Source of the DNA: Lachnospiraceae bacterium
GTDB taxonomy: Bacteria; Bacillota; Clostridia; Lachnospirales; Lachnospiraceae
Assembly (NCBI GenBank): GCA_017437205.1
Contig: JAFSBP010000306.1
Location: 1 to 7,706, forward strand
Length of the DNA stretch: 7,706 bases
Reading direction: 5' to 3'
A program made the position numbers and the translations under genes. Below are positions 1 through 6,239 of this stretch, piece by piece. The number at the start of each line of letters is the position of its first letter. Position 1 is the stretch's first letter. The notes beneath the pieces are model-generated. The model saw nothing but the letters and a program-made list of their open reading frames with translations. It was not told the origin of the DNA and did no database searches.

Positions 1-764
1 AGACCATCCATGATCACATAACGATGATGCTTTAGGTCGATCCCTCGCGGCGCAACAAAATGCGCAGGGCGTATATGCGGAACCGCATCCACCCCAATAA
101 CCAGGTTCTTTGCCGCCATCCGATCAACCACCACCCGATTTACCCTGCTTGAAAACGGCTCATCTACACAGGAACGCCGGTTAAAGAACTGGTAAAGAAT
201 TTCCGCTGTTGCTTCATCCGGATCATCCGGCTGCAGGATAACATTTCCACAATGCATAAAATATGTTCTGGCATTCTGCTCTGCGGTCTGCATCATACTG
301 AGGATCTGTCCGAAATCGTCTGATTCCCTGCGCCGGATCTCTTCATATTGGAAAATCAAAAAGAAGCGTCTGGTTAACGCCTCCCTGCTTCCGACATATT
401 TGATGAGATGAATATAATCCTCGCCAAGTAACCGACACTTCTCACTCTTTTCCGATTCCAGTTCCCTACGGATCATGGCCACATGTTTATCCGAGTCCGC
501 CCTCCGCGTAATTGATTTGAACTGTAGTGTCATCGGTGAAATCTTCAGCCAGCTCGCAAATGAACAGATGATATTATGCTGTTCCTCGTCTGAACGCAGC
601 ATAAAGTTTACCGGCTCGATTTCAAGAATCTTAACATATCTGCCATCTGTTGTTTCAATCACGCCATGGCGCAACTCTTTGATTGGCAGAAAATCCTGCA
701 CAAACTCAATTTTTTTTCGCCTTTTTCTGCTTCTTTTTCCGTCTGTGGAGCTGCGCCAGGTCAT
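1..764 (-). CDS. VirB4-like conjugative transfer ATPase, N-terminal part (runs off left edge)
   Basis: This is the N-terminal 254 residues of a VirB4/TraE-type type IV secretion ATPase, which would energise channel assembly and DNA transfer at the inner face of the membrane. The frame is open from the left edge to an ATG at 764-762. That start is preceded by AGGGTGGG with an 8-base gap. The first ~19 residues are very basic, followed by FVQDFLPIKELRHGVIETTD (residues 21-40) and a segment including YVKILEIEPVNFMLRS. These match my memory of Gram-positive VirB4 proteins of clostridial ICEs (CD1110-like). The Walker A and B motifs lie in the missing C-terminal part and cannot be checked. The start lies 59 bases inside the preceding PrgI-like gene, so translation is probably coupled. 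Family membership is inferred from N-terminal features and neighbours. Confidence 0.85.
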   Translation of the reverse strand, partial: MTWRSSTDGKRSRKRRKKIEFVQDFLPIKELRHGVIETTDGRYVKILEIEPVNFMLRSDEEQHNIICSFASWLKISPMTLQFKSITRRADSDKHVAMIRRELESEKSEKCRLLGEDYIHLIKYVGSREALTRRFFLIFQYEEIRRRESDDFGQILSMMQTAEQNARTYFMHCGNVILQPDDPDEATAEILYQFFNRRSCVDEPFSSRVNRVVVDRMAAKNLVIGVDAVPHIRPAHFVAPRGIDLKHHRYVIMDG

Positions 765-1083
765 AGTTGTATCCCACCCTTCTCATCGTTAATTTTCTCC
801 GCCTCACCATGTAGTGAATGATGTGTCCTAAATACTGATATAGTGAGTCCCCGCCAATTCCCATCAATGCAACAACACCCAACGGAATCAGCGTTACCGT
901 CATCACCACAATACGGATTGTCCCCGGCATCGATATCAGCATGAGTTCCGGATACCCCACAACCAGAACCAGACTCAGTGCTTCGGCTGCATTTCTCGGC
1001 TCAATCATACCGCCAAGCAGTTTACCGGAATCCGTATAGTTTGACGGGATTGCGTAGATATTCTCATACTCTCTGTCATTCAT
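706..1083 (-). CDS. PrgI-family (VirB3-like) membrane protein
   Basis: A 125-residue protein with the layout of PrgI-family proteins, which sit just before VirB4 in Gram-positive conjugation operons and are thought to be the VirB3 counterpart in the inner-membrane channel. A short polar N-terminus (YAIPSNY near residue 10-16) precedes two hydrophobic segments at about 33-51 and 55-77 separated by a short turn. A strongly basic tail follows, ending in a Lys/Arg-rich run. I chose the ATG at 1083 because AAAGGAG lies five bases before it. An in-frame ATG at 1101 directly abuts the upstream stop codon and has only a weak, badly spaced site. The C-terminal coding region overlaps the start of the VirB4 gene by 59 bases and contains an A8 run just before the stop. 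Confidence 0.8.
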   Translation of the reverse strand: MNDREYENIYAIPSNYTDSGKLLGGMIEPRNAAEALSLVLVVGYPELMLISMPGTIRIVVMTVTLIPLGVVALMGIGGDSLYQYLGHIIHYMVRRRKLTMRRVGYNYDLAQLHRRKKKQKKAKKN

Positions 1084-1101
1084 GGTCACTCCTTTCCCCA
1101 T

Positions 1102-2802
1102 TTATCCACCGGTATAACCGGCCAAATCTTCATCCTCAATACCATTGACTCTGCGAAATGACAAAACCAGTTCATCCTCCGGATGATTGAGTATCACACC
1201 GGTCCCTTCCGTGCAATGAACCCACATGCGTTCACCTTCTTCACTATAGCCGGCAAAAATCAGTACATGATTCAAATCCTCTCCTTCTGCATCCATCAGA
1301 AATCCGAGATCTCCCGGCAACAGTTCCTCTTCCGTAATTGGATCTGTGTTATCATGCTGGTTCCACGTACCTTCACCGATTTCCATGCTCAAGGTGGTTT
1401 TATACACCCAGTCGGTAAAGCCCGAACAGTCCAACCCAAAGGGCCGGATTGTACCACTGGTGATGTCTCCTGCCGCCGTTACCAGTTTTGGCGTGTTCCA
1501 ATCCTCATTCCAACCGGCATCGGATTTTCCACCCCAAAAGTATGGAACTTTCCCCACTAATGACAAACCATTCCTCACCATTTCTTTTCTCATGCTACTG
1601 CAATTCTGCCTGCCAAGAAAAGCGGTCAGTTCTGCATCGGTTAAGGGAACAGAACTCCCGCTTTGTGCCGCTCCATAAAGTGTCTTTTTTAGTGCTTTCG
1701 CTTTGTTCTCGATTACATCTCCATACGTAATTCCCAGACCATGGTATTTTGCTCTCAGATCCAACCCAAACGCATCAATGATCACCGATTCGTCAAATGG
1801 ATGTATCGTGCATTCCAGATAGTTAACCGTTTCCACCGAGGGAGACAGTCTTTCTTTTCCCGAAACCTGATAATAAGTCACTGGCTCTATTCCCGTTATG
1901 ACACCATCAAAAAAGATTGGACAGTTAACCGTCACTTCCGTATACGTCTCGACCTCGATTTCTGCTTCCGAAAACTGCTCCGATTTCCTCACATAGTAGA
2001 TCATCTCTTCGGATTCATATCGGTACTGAGGCACACCATTCACCGTTCCGGTTTGAACCACCTCCGTTATCACAGTCACCGTGGTCGGCTCATAGGTATA
2101 GTAGACAACCGGCGTGATGATCTCCTTTTCCCGCTCAACCACCGTAACCGGAAACATCTCTCCGGCTACACTGGCAAGCTTTGTTACCATATCCTGTTTA
2201 TCCGTCTTCATCTGTTCAACGGATGCAGAATATGCCGACATGATGTATGCCGCATCGTATCCAGCTGAACTCTGAGCATAGTTCACCAATGCATTCATGG
2301 AGAGTTCTTTATCATAACCACCATCCGAGATCATGCTTTTTACCCGTTCCATAGAAGTATCATATCCAAGCCGGATACTCTTTGTGATTTCTTCCGTCAC
2401 ATCCTCATAAATGGTAATCACGGAATCCGAGGTTTTGTTCCCATTAAGCCCCAGTGCCTTGTTGATAATGATACTGGGAAGCTCAGTTACGATCACGATC
2501 AGGAATACCAGCGCCAGGCAAAGACAGACCAACACCTTAAACAAAGTGTGTCTTGCAGCCCACAAAGAAGACACGATTGCTCCCCAAGGGCCTCCTGCGG
2601 CCGAGCCTGCCGCGATTTCTGCTGTTGTCTTACTTCCTCCCACTGCAAGCCGAAAAGCCGAATTTGAGGCAATTTCAGCGCCCTTTACTGCCGATTGCTT
2701 CGCGGTCTCCCTGCCAAATGACTTCGCCGCCTTTGCTGCCTGCGACACTGCACGTCCATAATCATCTGCACCTTCACCAATCTGTTGCTTATCATATTCC
2801 AT
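1102..2802 (-). CDS. Membrane-anchored NlpC/P60 peptidoglycan hydrolase of the transfer system
   Basis: A 566-residue cell-wall hydrolase, the likely VirB1-role enzyme that opens peptidoglycan locally for the conjugation channel. Numbering is from the ATG at 2802; AGGAGGTGA lies 8 bases upstream. A GTG four codons earlier falls inside that ribosome site and is not a credible start. Residues ~1-85 are Ala-rich and probably cytoplasmic, and ~87-106 form one membrane helix. Residues ~215-335 are a Val/Thr/Tyr-rich, beta-like extracellular stretch. The C-terminal domain (about 405-555) is NlpC/P60: YFWGG, the catalytic Cys in LDCSGF (Cys459), His in LNHVLIFAG (His512) and a third polar residue His in WVHC (His529). 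NlpC/P60 enzymes cut gamma-D-Glu-diamino acid or related peptide bonds. I see no lysozyme-like (SLT) domain, which many Gram-positive conjugative hydrolases carry. It lies 86 bases after the VirB6-like gene and 18 bases before PrgI. Confidence 0.9.
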   Translation of the reverse strand: MEYDKQQIGEGADDYGRAVSQAAKAAKSFGRETAKQSAVKGAEIASNSAFRLAVGGSKTTAEIAAGSAAGGPWGAIVSSLWAARHTLFKVLVCLCLALVFLIVIVTELPSIIINKALGLNGNKTSDSVITIYEDVTEEITKSIRLGYDTSMERVKSMISDGGYDKELSMNALVNYAQSSAGYDAAYIMSAYSASVEQMKTDKQDMVTKLASVAGEMFPVTVVEREKEIITPVVYYTYEPTTVTVITEVVQTGTVNGVPQYRYESEEMIYYVRKSEQFSEAEIEVETYTEVTVNCPIFFDGVITGIEPVTYYQVSGKERLSPSVETVNYLECTIHPFDESVIIDAFGLDLRAKYHGLGITYGDVIENKAKALKKTLYGAAQSGSSVPLTDAELTAFLGRQNCSSMRKEMVRNGLSLVGKVPYFWGGKSDAGWNEDWNTPKLVTAAGDITSGTIRPFGLDCSGFTDWVYKTTLSMEIGEGTWNQHDNTDPITEEELLPGDLGFLMDAEGEDLNHVLIFAGYSEEGERMWVHCTEGTGVILNHPEDELVLSFRRVNGIEDEDLAGYTGG

Positions 2803-2839
2803 CCGTTTCTTCACCTCCTGCTACTTCATCCGGCCACAT

Positions 2840-2876
2840 AAAAAACAAACAGCCGAACCGTTTTCTTACGATTCGG
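2840..2876 (-). terminator. Intra-operon hairpin with T-rich tail
   Basis: On the minus strand CCGAATCG (2876-2869) pairs with CGGTTCGG (2860-2853) through an 8-base loop, with one G-U pair. It is followed by CTGTTTGTTTTTTATG. The tail is interrupted near the stem, so this is probably a leaky terminator or an mRNA-end stabiliser between the VirB6-like and NlpC/P60 genes. It could lower expression of the downstream genes. Confidence 0.55.
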
Positions 2877-2887
2877 TCAGATTTACA

Positions 2888-4999
2888 CTACCGCTTTTTT
2901 CTCGGTGCTTTATTGTTTCCGATTGTCCGCGCCTTCGGTTCTTCGTAACGAATGGGTGTTGTTTTATACCGTACCGTATCAACATTCATTGTCAATACGC
3001 TATCACCGTCATAAACAGGCTTGCCCTGCTCAAACAAGGGCACTCGATCCACCGCAGCATTGCCCCCAACTGCGTACCACTGACCGCCTTTACTATCCTC
3101 GTATACCTGATAGTCTCCTCTTGGCGGAGCAAACCGGGCAGTGTCATAGAACTTTGTACCGGAGCCATCTTCATGTCTGACCTCAAACTCTCCATCGAAC
3201 GTTTGAAAGCCATCCACAGAAAATACTTCACGGTCAAACCCCGGCATAAATTGCTGAAACAGTGCCTGATTGTAAGGCTGTGCAGGTTCGCCGGCCTCAA
3301 ACATCGGCACCTCTGCATGTTGCTGTATGGTATACCACTCTACACCACTTGCGTCTGTCATCGTACCATGAGGCGCACTTGGCTCCTCATAAAAACCACT
3401 GTTATACCAAAGCGTACTGTGATCTCCATAACTCGCCTCAATCACACCGCTATCCACAGTTCTAAGCGTTGTACCAGACGGTGCATCCGGAAATGATGCC
3501 GCAACCTGAGCAGCTTCATTCTGATTACCGGTGAACTTAGGCGCATCATAGAATTCTCCTGCACCCGTTCCACTGGCAATCTGATACCACTGACTGCCAT
3601 CTGATGCAGATACAACGCGATGCGGTCCTTCCGGCTTCTCAAACTGTGTTGCATGGAACAGTTCAACAGATGTTTCCTTACCGTCTGAACCAACCACTTT
3701 TGTGCTGATCTGACCACCCGTGACTTCTGTCCCGGATACCTGCTTACCGCTCATGTGAGGCATGTAATTGGATAAACTTCTGTCCGCAATCTCTCCGGCA
3801 ATCATTCCAGATACATTCGCAGGTCTTACTGCAACAGAAGCAATCGAGTCACCGGATAACAGCGCTCCGTTACGCGCAGCCATCCCGCCAAACACTCTCG
3901 CAACAAACCCAACGGTTCCGTCTGCTCCCATGCGGTTTCCCCCCGCGACGACCGCATCGCGAACATAGCTGTTTCCTTTGAATTTATCAGCAAACCCAGC
4001 TGCAAATGTGCTTGCTGCCGCTCCGGTACCTGTGGCTGTAGCTCTGCCGGTACCTGTCCCTGAAGGCTCCCTAAATACTCGTCCTGCACTCTTTGCACCG
4101 TGACCAACACCCGTGATCACCCGTGCTGCCATCAAAAGTTCCATCCCCATACCTGAACCAGTCTGGGCAACACTGAGTCCCATCGCTGACAGATACGCAT
4201 CAAACTTTTGAGCAGTCTTCAAAAACGCAATCGCACAGAACAACCAGAGAAATACGCTTCCGTTTCCTGTTGACAAAGCACCTCCATTTCCAATGAAGGC
4301 TCCCATTGATGAGCTGAATCCCCTTAAAAACCATACATTCATCACAAGCAGTAAAAGCTGTGATCCTACCATCCGGCACCAGCTTCGAAAAACCGGTGCC
4401 GTTGTTTTGGATGCCCCCATGGAATAAGCCAGAGGCGATGTGTAACACAATACGCCCACCACGATGTACCGTTCGACGGTCTCCAGCAATAATTTGAAGT
4501 AGTTCCACCCAAGTGCAATCTGCAGGATGATGAGCAGTAACATCCCTACTACCGATACAATCGCAACTACCGAGGTCAATCCGTTTGCCATCACCTGTTC
4601 TATTCCGGCAAACGTAAAGTCCTCCGCCGACAGTTGAATGTCCATAAGCGCTGTGTAAGGTGCTGTGGCGATGTCAAGGATCAATGTGAACACAGGCTTT
4701 GCGTATCCGATCAATATTGCGAACAAGACTCCTCTTCCGGTCAAAACCAACGGATTCTCAGCTTCAGTAACCGGACCGCCAAATGTCCGAAACAATTGCC
4801 AGACGGTAACCAGAAACAATACCGCCCAGGCAATATACTGCATAATCGTAAATGCCTTTCCAACAAAGGGAAAATACTCCTCCATGGCGGTCATATCTGT
4901 CCCAAGTGCTTGCAAAAACATATCGGAAACGGCATCCATGAGATCAGTTACAATACTGGATACCCAGTTGATGATCCCTTCAAAAATCCAGTCAAGCAT
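2888..4999 (-). CDS. VirB6/TrbL-like polytopic channel protein with repeat-bearing C-terminal half
   Basis: A 703-residue protein whose first ~265 residues are polytopic, as in the VirB6/TrbL channel component of conjugation machines. Likely membrane helices are at about 51-72, 88-110, 140-164, 176-193, 212-228 and 248-263. A Gly/Ala/Thr-rich linker follows (about 312-337), then a large soluble region of ~360 residues. That region contains three ~85-residue degenerate repeats, each with a WY pair (Trp471, Trp555, Trp641), and ends in a basic tail (PRKKR). The start is an ATG with GGAGGT 8 bases before it. The preceding pilin-like gene stops 35 bases upstream. The N-terminal half and the gene order support the VirB6/TrbL assignment. 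The function of the C-terminal half is unknown to me; it may be extracellular or cytoplasmic depending on the helix count. Confidence 0.8.
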   Translation of the reverse strand: MLDWIFEGIINWVSSIVTDLMDAVSDMFLQALGTDMTAMEEYFPFVGKAFTIMQYIAWAVLFLVTVWQLFRTFGGPVTEAENPLVLTGRGVLFAILIGYAKPVFTLILDIATAPYTALMDIQLSAEDFTFAGIEQVMANGLTSVVAIVSVVGMLLLIILQIALGWNYFKLLLETVERYIVVGVLCYTSPLAYSMGASKTTAPVFRSWCRMVGSQLLLLVMNVWFLRGFSSSMGAFIGNGGALSTGNGSVFLWLFCAIAFLKTAQKFDAYLSAMGLSVAQTGSGMGMELLMAARVITGVGHGAKSAGRVFREPSGTGTGRATATGTGAAASTFAAGFADKFKGNSYVRDAVVAGGNRMGADGTVGFVARVFGGMAARNGALLSGDSIASVAVRPANVSGMIAGEIADRSLSNYMPHMSGKQVSGTEVTGGQISTKVVGSDGKETSVELFHATQFEKPEGPHRVVSASDGSQWYQIASGTGAGEFYDAPKFTGNQNEAAQVAASFPDAPSGTTLRTVDSGVIEASYGDHSTLWYNSGFYEEPSAPHGTMTDASGVEWYTIQQHAEVPMFEAGEPAQPYNQALFQQFMPGFDREVFSVDGFQTFDGEFEVRHEDGSGTKFYDTARFAPPRGDYQVYEDSKGGQWYAVGGNAAVDRVPLFEQGKPVYDGDSVLTMNVDTVRYKTTPIRYEEPKARTIGNNKAPRKKR
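2945..3712 (-). repeat. Three ~85-residue repeats in the VirB6-like C-terminal half
   Basis: Units cover about residues 430-513, 514-599 and 600-685. In each, a conserved Pro (456, 540, 626) lies exactly 15 residues before a WY pair (471, 555, 641). Before the Pro there is an aromatic element (LFHATQF, LWYNSGF, KFYDTARF), and a second aromatic element follows the WY (FYDAPKF, PMFEAGEP, PLFEQGKP). The spacing between WY pairs is 84 and 86. The repeats are too diverged at DNA level to be a recent tandem duplication. A partial fourth copy may exist at 676-688 (YKTTPIRYEEP). Confidence 0.7.
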
Positions 5000-5034
5000 T
5001 GGTTACCACCTCCATTTCCGCTTGATCTAGACGA

Positions 5035-5412
5035 TTATACGGGGGGCGTTCCACCATGCACATAATTTCCACCGGCAATGAGCGGCTGAAGATACGCAAC
5101 GATAAATCCCAGCGAGTTCAAAATAATCCAAGTGATCACTATACGCTTGAGCCACTGGGTAGCTTCATCCACAGCCCGCTGATTCCGCGATACCATCCGG
5201 ATGATCAATGCGATGGATCCCACGGTGACCGCCACGATGGTACTGAGAGCCACGATCTGTCCGTAGATATCTTGCATGATTGCAGAGAATCGTTCCCAGA
5301 TGGTATCCGCCATCACCGGATGCAGTGACAGGATCATCGCCGCTGCTACTCCAACAAACGACCAATATGCAACCCTCACTTTTTCTGAATTCACCTTAAA
5401 TTTCTTCACCAT
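5035..5412 (-). CDS. Secreted two-helix pilin-like protein (VirB2/TrbC-like)
   Basis: A 125-residue small membrane protein at the head of the transfer operon. It has a basic N-terminus (MVKKFKVNSEK), a hydrophobic signal segment (about 16-32) and a probable signal peptidase site after VMA (residues 33-35). Two further hydrophobic helices follow at about 51-73 and 91-112, separated by a short basic loop (SRNQRAVDEATQWLKR). This is the layout of VirB2/TrbC-type pilin subunits, and its place directly before the VirB6-like gene fits. The ATG at 5412 is chosen because AAAGGAGG lies 9 bases before it. A TTG further upstream at 5445 would start within the terminator region and has no ribosome site. 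Sequence identity to a specific family is not certain; it could also be another small T4SS membrane subunit. Confidence 0.65.
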   Translation of the reverse strand: MVKKFKVNSEKVRVAYWSFVGVAAAMILSLHPVMADTIWERFSAIMQDIYGQIVALSTIVAVTVGSIALIIRMVSRNQRAVDEATQWLKRIVITWIILNSLGFIVAYLQPLIAGGNYVHGGTPPV

Positions 5413-5443
5413 GTTTGTTGTCCTCCTTTCATTTTTTAGGTAC

Positions 5444-5489
5444 AAAAAGAGCCGCCTCTATCAGCATACAGTGCTGTTAGAAACGGCTC
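5444..5489 (-). terminator. Strong intrinsic terminator in the leader of the transfer operon (candidate attenuator)
   Basis: Reading the minus strand, an 18-base arm (5489-5472) pairs with 5466-5449 around the 5-base loop CTGTA. There are two G-U pairs and one A-A mismatch, with a GAGCCG/CGGCTC base. TTTTT follows immediately (5448-5444). It lies downstream of the promoter at 5522-5550 and only 14 bases before the ribosome site of the first transfer gene. The T-run exists only on the minus-strand side, so it acts right to left. Confidence 0.85.
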
Positions 5490-5521
5490 ACTTTCGCCCT
5501 CGCCCACTTTTGGACGATATC

Positions 5522-5550
5522 AGTATATCACTTTTCCATTTGCATGTCAT
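5522..5550 (-). promoter_or_regulatory. Extended -10 sigma-A-type promoter for the transfer operon
   Basis: The -35 box is ATGACA (5550-5545, five of six to TTGACA). The spacer is 17 bases. The -10 box is TATACT (5527-5522), preceded by TGA to give the extended TGnTATACT form. Transcription would start near 5515, giving a leader of about 100 bases before the ATG at 5412. No other promoter fits between this and the gene. Confidence 0.75.
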
Positions 5551-5598
5551 CGGCATGGTTGTGCCTTTTTTCTGCCATTTTTGTGCCATAGCAAAAGC
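5544..5598 (-). repeat. 11-bp phased repeats upstream of and into the -35 box
   Basis: Five consecutive 11-base units on the minus strand begin at 5598, 5587, 5576, 5565 and 5554: GCTTTTGCTAT, GGCACAAAAAT, GGCAGAAAAAA, GGCACAACCAT, GCCGATGACAT. The middle three are clear copies; the outer two are weaker. The period is one helical turn, so equivalent bases face the same side of the DNA. The first unit overlaps a perfect palindrome, ATAGC-TTTT-GCTAT (5601-5588). The array is a candidate activator or repressor binding site. Confidence 0.55.
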
Positions 5599-5603
5599 TA
5601 TCA

Positions 5604-6239
5604 TCATACTTCATTTCCTTCCAGCAAATCTAACATTTCCACCCACAACTCAATCTCTGCCGTTGGCGCAGACCACAAGCGAATAGATAGAATCGTGATG
5701 GCCTGTTGACGGAGCCGGTAATAATGTCTTGAAGACAGATCCAGGCGATAAAGAAGCTCCGGAACACTCATCTTTTCCGGAGCAATGTAGGTCAGATAGA
5801 TTAATTGATACAGTTTTTCTCCGTTTTCCGGCTTATTCTTCAAAACAGTAAGTGCCTCATTTACTCGATCTATCAACAAGCGTGTCTTTCTGGCTCCTGC
5901 GATCCGGTTCTCTAGCTTCTTGTTTCCGCGCGCCACCTCTGTATCCACATGTTCAAGCAGGGTATCAAACTGCTCAAATGGTTTCTCCAGTTCTTCAGCA
6001 ATTGTGTCTGGAAAACTCTCCATGACCCAGACTATCGTTCTATAATGCTGAAGAAGCATAAGCGTATTGTGATAGCGGGTACGGTTTTTCTCCTGCAGTA
6101 CTCCCCGCTTTTTCTCATCCTCGATTTGACGATCTCCGAGCATCCCTCTCCTCGTCAAAAGTGCTATAAACGCATCTGACTGTTCCTGAATACGGTTTTC
6201 GTGCTGCTCATACAGCGATTTTTCTTCCATAGGGCTCAT
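5604..6239 (-). CDS. ArpU/RinA-like transcriptional regulator
   Basis: A 211-residue protein, mostly alpha-helical and charged, with no membrane segment. The C-terminal part (about 124-190) reads like the sigma-region-4-like helix-turn-helix of ArpU/RinA-type activators, known from phage late-gene control. Leu-rich helices lead to PELLYRLDLSSRHYYRLRQQ (about residues 160-179), where SRHYYRLRQQ is the recognition-helix pattern. The start is taken as the ATG at 6239. AAAGGA lies 11 bases upstream, a slightly long gap, and a TTG at 6260 would lie inside that site. The start overlaps the end of the preceding gene by 32 bases, which suggests translational coupling. The gene ends just before the phased repeats and promoter of the transfer operon, so it is the obvious candidate to regulate it. 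That link is inferred from position only. Confidence 0.65.
   Translation of the reverse strand: MSPMEEKSLYEQHENRIQEQSDAFIALLTRRGMLGDRQIEDEKKRGVLQEKNRTRYHNTLMLLQHYRTIVWVMESFPDTIAEELEKPFEQFDTLLEHVDTEVARGNKKLENRIAGARKTRLLIDRVNEALTVLKNKPENGEKLYQLIYLTYIAPEKMSVPELLYRLDLSSRHYYRLRQQAITILSIRLWSAPTAEIELWVEMLDLLEGNEV

Noticed and set aside
706..720. Programmed -1 frameshift on the A8 tract at the end of the PrgI-like gene
   Set aside because: A -1 shift enters a frame that soon meets a stop and does not reach VirB4. Only a +1 shift or loss of one A gives the VirB4 frame, and VirB4 has its own good start.
1741..2268. Long open frame on the plus strand (175 codons), together with others near 1183-1730, 2411-2948 and 4634-5065
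   Set aside because: They lie opposite genes with clear domains (NlpC/P60 and VirB6-like). I see no recognisable domains in them, and their composition is Arg/His/Ser-rich as expected for antisense shadows.
2992..4110. Minus-strand frames within 2992-4110 and 4200-4508, and one at 5165-5365
   Set aside because: They are out-of-frame shadows of the VirB6-like and pilin-like genes, with low-complexity translations and no fitting domain.
5588..5601. ATAGC-TTTT-GCTAT palindrome as terminator of the regulator gene
   Set aside because: The stem is only 5 bp and is followed by A-rich, not T-rich, sequence on the minus strand. It fits better as part of an operator.
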